Shown one piece after another: positions 1-8,551 of a stretch of DNA of 64,000 bases; within the stretch, counting starts at the first letter, position 1, and every line of letters begins with the position of its first letter. The stretch spans positions 62,001 through 126,000 of the forward strand of contig JBOGIG010000004.1 of assembly GCA_050742455.1 (NCBI GenBank). The letters are read 5' to 3'. The notes below the pieces were generated by a model. That model searched no databases. It saw only the letters and a list, made by a program, of their open reading frames with translations, and was not told where the DNA came from. A program made the translations under genes and the position numbers. The stretch comes from JBOGIG01 sp050742455. GTDB taxonomy: Bacteria > Actinomycetota > Acidimicrobiia > Acidimicrobiales > JBOGIG01.

Positions 1-1121
1 TCGGCCAGGCGGGCAATCATCCCGTCGGCATCGTGGGCCATGGAGCTTTCGGTGATCTCCAGGACAAGTGCCGCCGGATCCAGTTTGGCCTCCCGCAGGG
101 CGTTCGCGATCTCGCCTACGAGGCCGGGGTCTTGCAGCTGTACGGTTGACACGTTGACGGCCATGGTGAAATCGCCTCCCAGGACTTGGCGCCACTCCTG
201 TACCTGCCTGCAGGCCCTGCGCAGGACCCAGGCGCCGATGGAAACTATGAGTCGGGTCTTCTCGGCCATCTCGATGAATTCGTCCGGCCCCAGCAACCCT
301 CGCTCAGGGTGGTTCCAACGCAACAGGGCCTCGAACCCGCTCACCGCGCCGCGGCGTACATCCACAACGGGCTGGTAGTAGACGGCAAGCTCTTGGCGCT
401 GGAGTGCCCACTCCAGGTCGGTTCTCAGCTGGGATCGCTCGACGGCCGCATCGTGCATGTGCGGTTCGAACAGCTCCCAGCGGGCCTTTCCCTGGGCCTT
501 GGCCGCATACATAGCCGTCTCGGCCCCGCTCACCAGGTCTTCCGCCGATTCCCCACCCCGGGCCACGGCGAGGCCGAGGCTGGCTCGGGAATGTAGATCC
601 ACCCCACCAACCTGGAAGGGTTGGTTCATCTCGGCTATGACCCGTCCGGCAACGGCGGCCGGCCGCCCGGACCGGTCGAATCCCTCGAGAAGGATGGCGA
701 ACTCATCGCCTCCGAGGCGAGCCACGGTGCAGCCCGGCCCCACGCATTGGCTCAATCGCCTCCCCACCGCCACCAGTAGCTTGTCGCCTGCGGCATGACC
801 CAAGCCGTCGTTGACCGATTTGAAGTCATCGAGGTCCAGAAACATCACGGCCAGGTGGCCGGAAATCGAATTCACGCTCAATGCCTTGTCCGCCCGCAGG
901 GTCAACTGGTCACGATTGGCCAGACCGGTCAGAGGATCCTGCCAGGCCGCCTTCCACAACTCGAACTCCAGCGTCTCCCGTTCGGTCATATCCCAACGGG
1001 GCAGGACCACGACGCCCGGTCCGGCCGCATCCCCGGAGGGGAACCACGAGTCCGGCGGGGCCATAAACTCGCCCGGTTCGCCATCGGCGGGGCCACGGGG
1101 GCTCTCCCGATCAGTGCGCAT
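1..1121 (-). CDS. GGDEF-EAL cyclic-di-GMP signalling protein, C-terminus cut by window edge
   Basis: The reverse strand encodes a diguanylate cyclase domain followed by an EAL phosphodiesterase domain. The GGDEF signature lies at 699-713, preceded by a DPLTGLANR-like opening at about 905-930 and an LDLDDFKSVND segment. The EAL motif (FEALLRW) lies at about 315-335, followed by NVSTVQLQD and LEITESS segments. The reading frame leaves the window at base 1, so the last part of the EAL domain is missing. The chosen ATG at 1121 gives about 50 residues before GGDEF; a stop lies upstream in frame. The short N-terminus ends in DMTERETLEFEL, which resembles the tail of a PAS/PAC sensor, but no full PAS domain is present. 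It probably tunes c-di-GMP levels; both catalytic signatures look intact, so the net direction cannot be told. Confidence 0.85.
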   Translation of the reverse strand, partial: MRTDRESPRGPADGEPGEFMAPPDSWFPSGDAAGPGVVVLPRWDMTERETLEFELWKAAWQDPLTGLANRDQLTLRADKALSVNSISGHLAVMFLDLDDFKSVNDGLGHAAGDKLLVAVGRRLSQCVGPGCTVARLGGDEFAILLEGFDRSGRPAAVAGRVIAEMNQPFQVGGVDLHSRASLGLAVARGGESAEDLVSGAETAMYAAKAQGKARWELFEPHMHDAAVERSQLRTDLEWALQRQELAVYYQPVVDVRRGAVSGFEALLRWNHPERGLLGPDEFIEMAEKTRLIVSIGAWVLRRACRQVQEWRQVLGGDFTMAVNVSTVQLQDPGLVGEIANALREAKLDPAALVLEITESSMAHDADGMIARLA

Positions 1122-1292
1122 GAGACTCAAAAAGGCCGCCGACCGTGCCCCAGTGGAAATTGTGAATACCCATCGTTGTCCCGTCCCTGGTTAGGATCGC
1201 TCGCCGAGCAGACCTCTAGCGGATGGGCCCAGATCCTGCTCTGGCAGCGCCGGCCCTGGTGAACATCATAAAAAATGGCATCCAAACCGTCT

Positions 1293-1310
1293 ATGGGTCG
1301 ATCGGCCCAT
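1293..1310. repeat. 18-bp near-perfect palindrome between GNAT gene and GGDEF-EAL gene
   Basis: ATGGGTCGATCGGCCCAT reads almost identically on both strands, with one non-matching pair. It sits in the 257-base gap upstream of the GGDEF-EAL gene and downstream of the acetyltransferase gene. It could be an operator or part of a transcript end; a T-run on the reverse strand lies about 20 bases further on, too far for a normal intrinsic terminator. Nothing else recognisable was seen in this gap. Confidence 0.3.
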
Positions 1311-1378
1311 TATCCACTCAACCATCCAATCGGGTCATAGCGTCCTACTCCGACAGACCGGCCCCCGACCCATTCGGG

Positions 1379-1939
1379 TCAGACCGGTCGGGAGATCCGG
1401 TACAGCACGTGGCGACGCTGAGGGTGGCCGGCGGCCAGACCAGGATGATCAAAATCATCGGATTCCACATGGGACATGCCCAACTTGGCCATAACGCGGC
1501 GGGACCGGTGGTTGGCCGTGGTTGTGAAGGAAACGATCTCGTCCGAACCAAGATTCTCGAAGGCGTGGCCGAGAACGGTCCGGGCCGCCTCGGTGGCCAA
1601 GCCGTGGCCCCAGTAGGGCCGGGCCAGGCGCCACCCGATCTCGGTCGCCGGGGTGAATGCCGCCTCGAACGGGGTGGGATTGAGGCCCACGAAACCCATA
1701 AAGACACCGGTCTCGGCCAGCTCGGCCGCCCACAGGCCCCAGCCCCGTTCGACCAGAGCGCGGGCCATGCGGTCGGCCAGGACGTCACTTTCCCCTTTCG
1801 ACAACACGCCCGGAAAGTGCTCCATCACCTCAGGGTCAGCGTTAATGGCGGCGAATGGATCCCGGTCGTCGGGGCGCCACGGGCGCAAGAGAACTCGGCC
1901 ACTGGCGAGGGCGGGCGGTGGGGCAGTCTGCCCGGTCAA
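1379..1939 (-). CDS. GNAT family N-acetyltransferase (RimJ/RimL-like)
   Basis: This 186-residue protein has the layout of RimJ/RimL-type acetyltransferases. The N-terminus contains RVLLRPWRPDDRDPFAAIN, the middle has a GFVGLNP strand, and the acetyl-CoA binding motif A region reads IGWRLARPYWGHGLATEAA. A C-terminal KLGMSHVESDDFDHP segment is also typical. The family transfers acetyl groups from acetyl-CoA to alpha-amino groups of ribosomal proteins or to small molecules; the substrate here cannot be predicted. Its start codon overlaps the stop of the upstream alpha/beta hydrolase gene by four bases (ATGA), so the two are probably co-transcribed and translationally coupled. Confidence 0.85.
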   Translation of the reverse strand: MTGQTAPPPALASGRVLLRPWRPDDRDPFAAINADPEVMEHFPGVLSKGESDVLADRMARALVERGWGLWAAELAETGVFMGFVGLNPTPFEAAFTPATEIGWRLARPYWGHGLATEAARTVLGHAFENLGSDEIVSFTTTANHRSRRVMAKLGMSHVESDDFDHPGLAAGHPQRRHVLYRISRPV

Positions 1940-2772
1940 GGGGTGTGGTGGTCCAACCAGGCCACGACATCGGCCAGGACCTGGACCCGGTTGATCTCGT
2001 TGAACAGCTCGTGGCGCGCATCCTCGTAGCCAAGGTAGGTAACATCGGCCACGCCGAGTTCCCCGTACGTCCTAGCCAGGGCCGCCCCTCCCCCGCTGAA
2101 CCCACCAACGGCATCTGCGCTGCCATTGAGAATCAGGATGGGCAGGTCCGGGCGAATCCCGGGCGCGGGGGGACCACCCAGATGCAGCAGCTCACCGACG
2201 TCGAAAGCGACTTCGAACCCGCACCACGGATCCTCGATGTAGCGCTGAACCTCAGCGGGATCGCGGCTGAGCCAGTCATAGGGGGTTGCCGCCGGCTCAA
2301 ACTGGGTGTTGGGGTCTTCGAGTGACAGGTAATCCATAGTCAGCAAAGTCGAGCCCGAGAGGATGAGCCCGGCCAACTCCGATCCCCACCGGTCGGCTAC
2401 CCGTTGGGCCAGGAACGACCCCCAACTGTGGCCCAGCAAGAAGAGGGGGAGCCCATTTTCCTGGCCGGCTGCATGAGCAGTAACGACATGAAGAGATTCG
2501 AGAGCCCCCGCCATGCCGCCCGGACCCAGGTCCCCCAGACCGCTGCCTTCTGCCCCAGTCCGGCCCGACGCCCGGTGGTCATCGGCGTAAACGGTGTAAC
2601 CGGCTGAATTAAGGCCCTGGGCCACCCGGTCGTATCGGCGGGCGTGCTCACCCATGCCGTGGGCCACGTGCACCACACCTTTGGCCGCGCCATCCGGACG
2701 CCACCGATAGACGTATACGTTCACGCCATCGTCGTCGACGACGGTCAGTGATTCCGGCTCGGTGTTATTCAT
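1936..2772 (-). CDS. alpha/beta hydrolase, monoacylglycerol lipase/lysophospholipase-like
   Basis: The 278-residue protein matches the serine aminopeptidase S33 / monoacylglycerol lipase group. An HGMGEH oxyanion-type motif lies at 38-43, the nucleophile elbow GHSWG has Ser116, and probable acid and base are Asp220 (NGSAD) and His254 (DARHE). The start at 2772 is chosen because GGAGGAAGG stands a few bases upstream; an open frame continues further upstream but without hydrolase-like sequence. It should hydrolyse ester bonds of acylglycerols or related lipids in the cytoplasm. The gene is followed with a four-base overlap by the GNAT acetyltransferase. Physiological substrate is unknown. Confidence 0.82.
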   Translation of the reverse strand: MNNTEPESLTVVDDDGVNVYVYRWRPDGAAKGVVHVAHGMGEHARRYDRVAQGLNSAGYTVYADDHRASGRTGAEGSGLGDLGPGGMAGALESLHVVTAHAAGQENGLPLFLLGHSWGSFLAQRVADRWGSELAGLILSGSTLLTMDYLSLEDPNTQFEPAATPYDWLSRDPAEVQRYIEDPWCGFEVAFDVGELLHLGGPPAPGIRPDLPILILNGSADAVGGFSGGGAALARTYGELGVADVTYLGYEDARHELFNEINRVQVLADVVAWLDHHTP

Positions 2773-3038
2773 GCAGCCCTTCCTCCCGGCCCGCCCGACC
2801 GGCTCGTGGCCCCGGCGAAACGGTACTCGGCGCGGGCCCACTCCCTGGTCGGATGGACCTGCCACCACGGCCGACCCAGGCCGAGAGGCGAACGACCCGG
2901 GCCTTCCAGCCCCCGAGATGAGGTTGCACCTCCAACCTGGGTGCACTGGCAGAACGACGCCTTGTCCCCGCTGGATTTGGGACGTGGCCCGGATGTTAGA
3001 GACACCATGGCCGCCAGCAAGGCTTTACCCTGACCAAT

Positions 3039-4238
3039 GTGAAACCGACCTCCTCCCCTTCGGATGCCATCGAGGTCGCACTCGGGGTGGTAGCCGAACG
3101 CGAACACGAAGTGCACGGCTGGGCGTACCTTGACGCGGACCGAGCCCGTGAAGAGGCCCAGTGTGCACCACGCGGGCCACTCTCTGGCCTGACTCTCGGC
3201 GTGAAGGACATCTTCGATACCGCCGATCAGCCAAGCGAGTACGGATCGCCGATCTATTTCGGCCACCGACCCCGCGCTGACGCCGCTGTCGTGTCGCTAC
3301 TGCGCGCAGCCGGCGCAGTCGTGCTCGGGAAGACGGTCACCGCAGAGTTGGCATGGGTCACTCCGGGCCGCACCACTAATCCCCACCGCATCACGCATAC
3401 TCCCGGAGGGTCTTCTAGCGGCTCAGCAGCTGCAGTCGCCGCCGGAATGGTCGACATCGCGCTCGGGACGCAGACGGCCGGCTCAGTCATCCGCCCGGCA
3501 AGCTTCTGCGGGGTGCTCGGCATGAAGCCTACCTTTGGCCTCTTGCCAACGGCGGGAACGAAGCAGATCTCACCGTCGCTCGACACCATCGGGATTTTCG
3601 CACGAGACTTCGACGTCCTAGACGTTGCATATGCCGCGCTCAGCGGCCGGGCCCAGGTAGCAGACGACTTAGATCCCTCGTTCGTCCTCGTCCGGACGGA
3701 TCTTTGGGATGGTGCAGAAGACGACTGTAAAGAAGTCGTCGAACAGGCGGCCGTGAGCCTCGATGCGAAGCCTCGCGAGCTCCCGGAGGCCTTCGCTGGG
3801 CTCGCCGAGGATCTGTCCGTCGTCCAGGCCTACGAAGGTGCCCGCTCACTCGCCTGGGAGCGGACCGTTCACCCCGAACTCCTCTCAAACGAGCTATGCG
3901 AGATCCTCGACAGGGGTGCTCAGATCGAGTTCGAGGAGTACCTGCTCGTGTTGCGCCGCGCCGTCCGGGCTCGCACCCCTGAGACCCTCGAGTCATTGTT
4001 TGGTACTGCGGATGTCATCGTCACGCCAGCAGCCGTTGGTGAGGCTCCCGAAGGCTTGTCCTCGACCGGCGCACCTCGCTTCAATCGGCTATGGACGCTG
4101 CTCGGGTGTCCAGCGCTCACCGTGCCCGGTGCGCTCGGGTCGACGGGAATGCCAATCGGCGTCCAACTCGTGGCGCGCCCGTACCACGAGAGTCTTCTCA
4201 TTTGTGCCGGCCGAAAGCTCGCCAGCACGCGTGGATAG
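3039..4238 (+). CDS. amidase-signature family hydrolase
   Basis: The 399-residue protein carries the amidase signature. The Ser-cisSer-Lys triad is expected at Lys56 (LGVKDIF), Ser125 (GGSSSGS) and Ser149 (TQTAGSVIRPAS). It belongs to the branch with LGTQT-GSVIRPASFCGV rather than to GatA, and it is shorter than GatA. The position usually held by Gly before the nucleophile motif is Ala (TAGS). Start is GTG at 3039, with no clear ribosome site. Codon use differs by eye from both neighbours: CTC, CGC and GCA are favoured where flanking genes prefer CTG, CGG and GCC, suggesting recent acquisition. It stands alone on the + strand between two reverse-strand operons. The amide substrate is unknown. 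Confidence 0.85.
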   Translation: MKPTSSPSDAIEVALGVVAEREHEVHGWAYLDADRAREEAQCAPRGPLSGLTLGVKDIFDTADQPSEYGSPIYFGHRPRADAAVVSLLRAAGAVVLGKTVTAELAWVTPGRTTNPHRITHTPGGSSSGSAAAVAAGMVDIALGTQTAGSVIRPASFCGVLGMKPTFGLLPTAGTKQISPSLDTIGIFARDFDVLDVAYAALSGRAQVADDLDPSFVLVRTDLWDGAEDDCKEVVEQAAVSLDAKPRELPEAFAGLAEDLSVVQAYEGARSLAWERTVHPELLSNELCEILDRGAQIEFEEYLLVLRRAVRARTPETLESLFGTADVIVTPAAVGEAPEGLSSTGAPRFNRLWTLLGCPALTVPGALGSTGMPIGVQLVARPYHESLLICAGRKLASTRG

Positions 4239-4432
4239 TCAGCCTTATGGTTCGCGGGCACCCTTTGGCAACCAACGTCAGATGGTCGATCTGGCGATCG
4301 ATCCACCCTCATCGACCGTGCGCACAAACCGCTCGAAGGGGAACCATTTGATGTACCTGTAAACGCCGGCGACGGTGCCGCCACGACTCGGCCATGGCTC
4401 CGACCCGCCTAGTCGACTCAGGCCCGTCCCCT

Positions 4433-5287
4433 TCAGGCGTAGCTTCGGAGATGGTCGAGGAGCAACTCATTGAGGCGGTCGGGGGCATCCTCGGGCACCC
4501 AGTGGCTCACGCCGTCCAGTTCCACGAACTTGTAGGCCCCCTCGACGCAGGACTCGGTGGCCTCGGCCGCCTCACGGCCCAAAGCGACATCCTGGTTGCT
4601 CCACACATAAAGGGTGGGACACGTAATGGGACCGAGGCCAACGCCGTCCCCGGCCGACATGGCCCGGTACCAGTTGAGGGCGGCGGTGAGGGCTCCAGCT
4701 TCGCCTAGGACCTCTATGTACTCTTCGATGTCCTGGCCCACCATGCCCGTAAGCGGATACATGTTGCGCAGACCGGCGGCGTCATCATCCAACAGCCTGC
4801 GTTCGGCCACACCCTCCTGGCGGAAGAAGTCCATGTAGGAGGACCGCTCAGCCTGGTCCCCCCCCGCACCCCGGGCCGAGGCAAAGGCGGCCGGATGAGG
4901 GGTGGACACCACCGTCAGGGTTCTGATCCGGTCCGGGTGGCGACCGGCCAGCTGCCAGGCCACAGCTCCTCCCCAGTCGTGGCCGACCACGTCGAATCGA
5001 GCCCAGCCCAAAGCGTCGGCCATGGCGATGACATCTCCCACCAGCTCGACCGCCCGATAGGCCTGGACCGCGGTCGGCCGGGCCCCGGGGGAATAGCCCC
5101 TCTGATCCGGGGCCAGGACCGAGAAGCCGGCCTCGGCCAGGTGATGCATCTGGTGACGCCACGACCACGAAGTCTCGGGGAAGCCGTGCAGAAGGAACAC
5201 CGGTCGTGCGCCTTGGGGTCCGGCCTGGCGCACCTTGAAAGTGAACTCCCCTGCCTGAAGCTCTGTCGTTTGTACGCCGCTGGCCAT
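4433..5287 (-). CDS. epoxide hydrolase-like alpha/beta hydrolase
   Basis: The 284-residue protein resembles soluble epoxide hydrolases. HGFPE lies at 34-38, the nucleophile Asp104 sits in GHDWGG, an acid candidate is Asp233 (SNQD) and the base is His262 (GVSHWVPED). Tyr207 in NWYRAM is a candidate ring-opening tyrosine. The family opens epoxides to diols through an ester intermediate; some members act as haloalkane or fluoroacetate dehalogenases. The frame stays open far upstream, but family similarity begins at the ATG at 5287. The gene lies 19 bases after the uncharacterised gene that follows cimA, so it may be the last gene of the leuB-ilvE-cimA transcript, without an obvious role in that pathway. 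Confidence 0.82.
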   Translation of the reverse strand: MASGVQTTELQAGEFTFKVRQAGPQGARPVFLLHGFPETSWSWRHQMHHLAEAGFSVLAPDQRGYSPGARPTAVQAYRAVELVGDVIAMADALGWARFDVVGHDWGGAVAWQLAGRHPDRIRTLTVVSTPHPAAFASARGAGGDQAERSSYMDFFRQEGVAERRLLDDDAAGLRNMYPLTGMVGQDIEEYIEVLGEAGALTAALNWYRAMSAGDGVGLGPITCPTLYVWSNQDVALGREAAEATESCVEGAYKFVELDGVSHWVPEDAPDRLNELLLDHLRSYA

Positions 5288-5306
5288 GGCCTCGACGTTA
5301 GCGGCC

Positions 5307-5825
5307 CTAAGCCGGGACGAACAGACCCCGCCACTGCCCCGATGACACCCGGTCCCGGACCACCCCCGGTCCCAGCACCAGGCTGTCGGCGGCCACCCGG
5401 GAAGCCAGGGTGCGCCGCTCCAGGTAATCGTGCGCACACCCGGCGAAGAAGCCCATCCGGTATGTAACCAGTTCCTGAGGAGCATTGCCGAGCACTCCCC
5501 ATACCTCGAAGGCCCAGCGCAGGTCGTATATGACCGGGGCCCGACCGAAGTGAGCCGCCCGGCGCAGGGCCGTGGCCGTCCCTCCGGCTCGAACGTCAGA
5601 GGCGGACTCCCCGTCGGACAGCACCAACTGGTCATCGAATCGCTCAGCCAGGCGGAGGGCGTACCCCTGGTCCGGGCCATTGGTCCCGAACATTTCTCCC
5701 TGGGGCTGGGTCAGCGTGCGTATCTCGGCCACCCGGTCAGCCCACCATGGGTCCGGCACGGCCAGCCGGTCGGTGGGCCGAACTCGATCGGCGTCCAGGA
5801 TGGGGACAAAATCCGGCTGGGTCAT
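5307..5825 (-). CDS. uncharacterised protein, 172 aa, coupled to cimA
   Basis: I do not recognise this family. The protein is soluble, with no signal peptide or membrane segment. It starts with an acidic/proline-rich PDFVPILDADRVRPTDRL segment, contains the tryptophan-rich RLAVPDPWWADRVAEIR, and ends with SSGQWRGLFVPA. A few Cys and His residues are present but no clear metal motif. Its ATG overlaps the stop of cimA (ATGA), so it is translated from the same message as leuB-ilvE-cimA. That coupling hints at an accessory role in isoleucine synthesis or in the metabolism of a product of the operon, but this is inference only. Confidence 0.7.
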   Translation of the reverse strand: MTQPDFVPILDADRVRPTDRLAVPDPWWADRVAEIRTLTQPQGEMFGTNGPDQGYALRLAERFDDQLVLSDGESASDVRAGGTATALRRAAHFGRAPVIYDLRWAFEVWGVLGNAPQELVTYRMGFFAGCAHDYLERRTLASRVAADSLVLGPGVVRDRVSSGQWRGLFVPA

Positions 5826-7618
5826 GGCTCCTCGTCAGCACTGTTCTCTTGGTCAGCACTGTTTTCTTGGTCAGCACTGTGCAGCAGGCCAAACACGATT
5901 GAATCACACAGAGCCTGCCAGGATGCCTCGATGATGTTTTCCGACACCCCGATGGTGGACCAGGACCGGGTTCCGTCGGTGGAGTCGAGCAAGACCCGGG
6001 TAACGGCCCCGGTGCCCTTGGACGTGTCCAATACCCTCACCCGGTAGTCGGTTAGGTGAAGGTCACTCAGAACGGAAAAACGCGATCCGATCGCCCGGCG
6101 CAGAGCCCCGTCCAAGGCGTTGATCGGGCCGTTGCCCTCGGCCGTGGCCACCACCCGTTCGCCCCCCACCCACACCTTGATAGTGGCTTCGGTGGATACC
6201 CCGTCCACCCCGCTGAGCTGCTCGGTGATGACCCGAAATGACTCAAGGGAAAAGAAGTCCTGGGACCACCCCGTGGCCGACCGCATCAACAGCTCCAAGG
6301 AGCCATCGGCCACCTCGAAGTGGTAGCCCTGGTGCTCCAGCACCTTGAGCCGTTCCAACACAGTGGTCAATGCTTCGCCGTCTACCTCAAGGCCCAGCTC
6401 GGCAGCTTTGAGGACCAGCGTGGAGCGACCGGACATCTCGCTGACCACGAAACGGGCACCGTTGCCGACGGCGTCAGGAGACACGTGCTCGTAGGCATCG
6501 GATCGCCGCACGATTGCCGAGGTGTGCAGGCCGGCCTTGTTGGCAAAGGCCGATCCACCCACATAAGGCTGCTGCGGGTTGGGGGCGATATTGACCAGCT
6601 CAGAAATGTGGTGGGAGACGGCGGTGATGAGCTCCAAGCGCTCGGGGGGGATGGTTGCTATACCCATCTTGAGGGTCAGGTTGGGAATGGTGGCGGAGAG
6701 GTCCGCATTGCCGGTGCGTTCTCCGTAGCCGTTGACGCAGCCCTGGACCTGGCCGGCCCCGAACCTCACTGCAGTCAGGGTGTTGGCCACGGCACAGCCC
6801 CCGTCATTGTGAAAGTGGGCCCCCAGGTCGGCCGAGGTCTCGGCCCGCACCTTGGTCATTATCTCTTCTACCTCATGGGGAAGGGTTCCGCCGTTGGTGT
6901 CGCACAGGACCAGCGTCTCGGCCCCGGCCTCCTCCGCAGCGGCGATTACCCGCAGCGAATAGTCGGGATTGGCCTTGTACCCGTCGAAGAAGTGCTCGGC
7001 ATCAAAAAATACCCGTAGGCCTTGCGAGCGAAGGAACTCCACCGACTCACGAGCCATGGCCACACCCTCGTCCAACGTCGATCGCAGGGCCTCGGTGACA
7101 TGGAGCTCGGAAGACTTGGCCACGATGCACACTGCCTCGGTGCCGGCTTGGACCAGGTGGCGCAGCACCTCATCATCGTGGGCTCGTCCCCCCGGGCGTC
7201 GGGTGGAGCCGAAGGCCACCAGTGTGGCCACCTTGAGATCCAACTCGGTACCGGCCCGGGCAAAGAACTCGACGTCCTTGGGGTTGGCGCCAGGCCAACC
7301 ACCCTCGATGTATGCCACTCCCAGGTGGTCGAGCTGCTCGGCTACCCTCAACTTGTCGTCGACGCTGAGGGACAGGCCCTCCTGCTGACTTCCATCCCTC
7401 AAGGTGGTGTCGTATATCTCGACCGAGCGCGGGGTCAAGACGCCCGAAAGCATGGCCACGTCGACGTGTCCGCCGCCGGCCAATCCGCTCGATCGGACCC
7501 CACCACCACCATCTTCGTGCCCGTGGTCATGGCGGAGCCCAGCATCATGGCGGAGCCCAGCATCATGGCGGAGCCCGGGGTCATGAGGGGCTGGGTCGCC
7601 TCCCGGATCAGGACACAT
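5822..7618 (-). CDS. cimA: (R)-citramalate synthase (2-isopropylmalate synthase family)
   Basis: The protein belongs to the HMG-CoA-lyase-like TIM-barrel family. VEIYDTTLRDGSQQEG, IEGGWPGANPKD and the metal-binding HFHNDGGCAVANTL are visible, followed by a C-terminal LeuA-type regulatory domain. IEGGWPGANPKD is characteristic of the CimA branch rather than LeuA. CimA condenses pyruvate and acetyl-CoA to citramalate, which LeuCD and LeuB convert to 2-oxobutyrate for isoleucine. The operon leuB-ilvE-cimA fits this. Two starts are possible: ATG 7618, overlapping the ilvE stop by 11 bases and adding a His-rich repeat segment (GLRHDA units), or ATG 7453 just before the conserved core. I list the longer because gene packing here is tight. 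The C-terminus ends in an acidic repeat (SADQEN). Confidence 0.88.
   Translation of the reverse strand: MCPDPGGDPAPHDPGLRHDAGLRHDAGLRHDHGHEDGGGGVRSSGLAGGGHVDVAMLSGVLTPRSVEIYDTTLRDGSQQEGLSLSVDDKLRVAEQLDHLGVAYIEGGWPGANPKDVEFFARAGTELDLKVATLVAFGSTRRPGGRAHDDEVLRHLVQAGTEAVCIVAKSSELHVTEALRSTLDEGVAMARESVEFLRSQGLRVFFDAEHFFDGYKANPDYSLRVIAAAEEAGAETLVLCDTNGGTLPHEVEEIMTKVRAETSADLGAHFHNDGGCAVANTLTAVRFGAGQVQGCVNGYGERTGNADLSATIPNLTLKMGIATIPPERLELITAVSHHISELVNIAPNPQQPYVGGSAFANKAGLHTSAIVRRSDAYEHVSPDAVGNGARFVVSEMSGRSTLVLKAAELGLEVDGEALTTVLERLKVLEHQGYHFEVADGSLELLMRSATGWSQDFFSLESFRVITEQLSGVDGVSTEATIKVWVGGERVVATAEGNGPINALDGALRRAIGSRFSVLSDLHLTDYRVRVLDTSKGTGAVTRVLLDSTDGTRSWSTIGVSENIIEASWQALCDSIVFGLLHSADQENSADQENSADEEP
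5834..5881. repeat. 18-bp tandem repeat at the 3' end of cimA
   Basis: Two full and one partial copies of an 18-base unit (GTCAGCACTGTTTTCTTG and variants) encode the CimA C-terminal tail SADQENSADQENSADEEP. Copies differ by single bases, so the array keeps the frame. Confidence 0.85.
7528..7578. repeat. 18-bp tandem repeat at the ilvE-cimA junction
   Basis: Almost three copies of CATGGCGGAGCCCAGCAT lie between the ilvE stop and the conserved start of CimA. In the cimA frame they encode the GLRHDA repeats of a His-rich N-terminal extension; in another reverse-strand frame they encode MMLGSA repeats. No stop interrupts the cimA frame. Confidence 0.8.
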
Positions 7619-8531
7619 ATTCCAACCAGTCCTTGTAGCGGTCGATCTCACCCCGCACGGCACCGTGGTATGTCTCCTGTATGGCCCGGGTCATGGGTCC
7701 CGGTCTGCCATCGCCCACCGGGCGGTCGTCCACTGAGCTGATGGGCACGACCTCGGCCGCCGTTCCCGACAGGAAGGCCTCCTGGGCCGTATATAGATCG
7801 CTGCGCAAGATGTTGCCCACCTCGACCTTCAAGCCCAGGTCCGAGGCGATGGTCATGACCGAGGCCTGGGTGATCCCCTCCAAGGCTCCAGCCGAAACAG
7901 GCGGGGTGAGAATTCGCCCGCCCCGCACCACGAAGATGTTCTCGCCGGTGCACTCAGAAACGTAGCCCTGGGGGCTGAGGAGAACCGCCTCGTCGTAGCC
8001 GGCCTTCAGGGCCTCGATCTTGGCCATGGACGAATTGATGTACATCCCCGTGCCCTTGGCCGCTGGAGGGCAGGCGTTGGGATCGTGGCGTTGCCAGGAG
8101 CTGACCTTGACCCTGATGCCGTTTGCCACGCCTTCGTCGCCCAGGTACGTCCCCCACGGCCAGGCGGCCACCGAGACCTTCACCGGACAGGGCAGCGGGT
8201 TGAGGCCCATCTCGCCGTAGCCCAAATACACGATGGGTCGTATGTAACACGAGTCCAACCCAGTGGATGCCACCACCGACTTGGTGGCAGCCACGATCTC
8301 GGAGTGGGAGAAGGGGACGTCGATAAGAAAGATCCGAGCCGAGTCCAGAAGTCGGGTGATGTGGTCGCTCAACCTGAACACGGCAGGTCCCGAAGCTGTC
8401 GGATAGGCCCTGATCCCCTCGAACACCCCCGACCCGTAGTGCAAGGTGTGGGTGAGAATATGGACCGTGGCCGACTCCCAGTCGACCAGCTCTCCATCCA
8501 TCCAGATTTTCGGGGTGGGGGTGATGGGCAT
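7608..8531 (-). CDS. ilvE: branched-chain amino acid aminotransferase
   Basis: This 307-residue class IV PLP-dependent aminotransferase has the fold-type IV signature HYGSGVFEGIRAY at 31-43. The PLP lysine is Lys159 (PPAAKGTG), at the same place as in E. coli IlvE, and Glu193 lies in YVSECTGENIF. It carries out the last, reversible step of leucine, isoleucine and valine synthesis, using glutamate as amino donor. It lies 20 bases downstream of leuB and directly upstream of cimA in one operon, so it should be under control of the isoleucine-type attenuator at 9694-9829. Confidence 0.95.
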   Translation of the reverse strand: MPITPTPKIWMDGELVDWESATVHILTHTLHYGSGVFEGIRAYPTASGPAVFRLSDHITRLLDSARIFLIDVPFSHSEIVAATKSVVASTGLDSCYIRPIVYLGYGEMGLNPLPCPVKVSVAAWPWGTYLGDEGVANGIRVKVSSWQRHDPNACPPAAKGTGMYINSSMAKIEALKAGYDEAVLLSPQGYVSECTGENIFVVRGGRILTPPVSAGALEGITQASVMTIASDLGLKVEVGNILRSDLYTAQEAFLSGTAAEVVPISSVDDRPVGDGRPGPMTRAIQETYHGAVRGEIDRYKDWLEYVS

Positions 8532-8551
8532 GTTGTCCGACCTTTCTAGGT

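Noticed and set aside
7435..7584. 49-codon MMLGSA-repeat ORF as an attenuator leader for cimA
   Set aside because: No terminator hairpin between it and cimA and no runs of branched-chain codons; kept only as a low-interest alternative frame.
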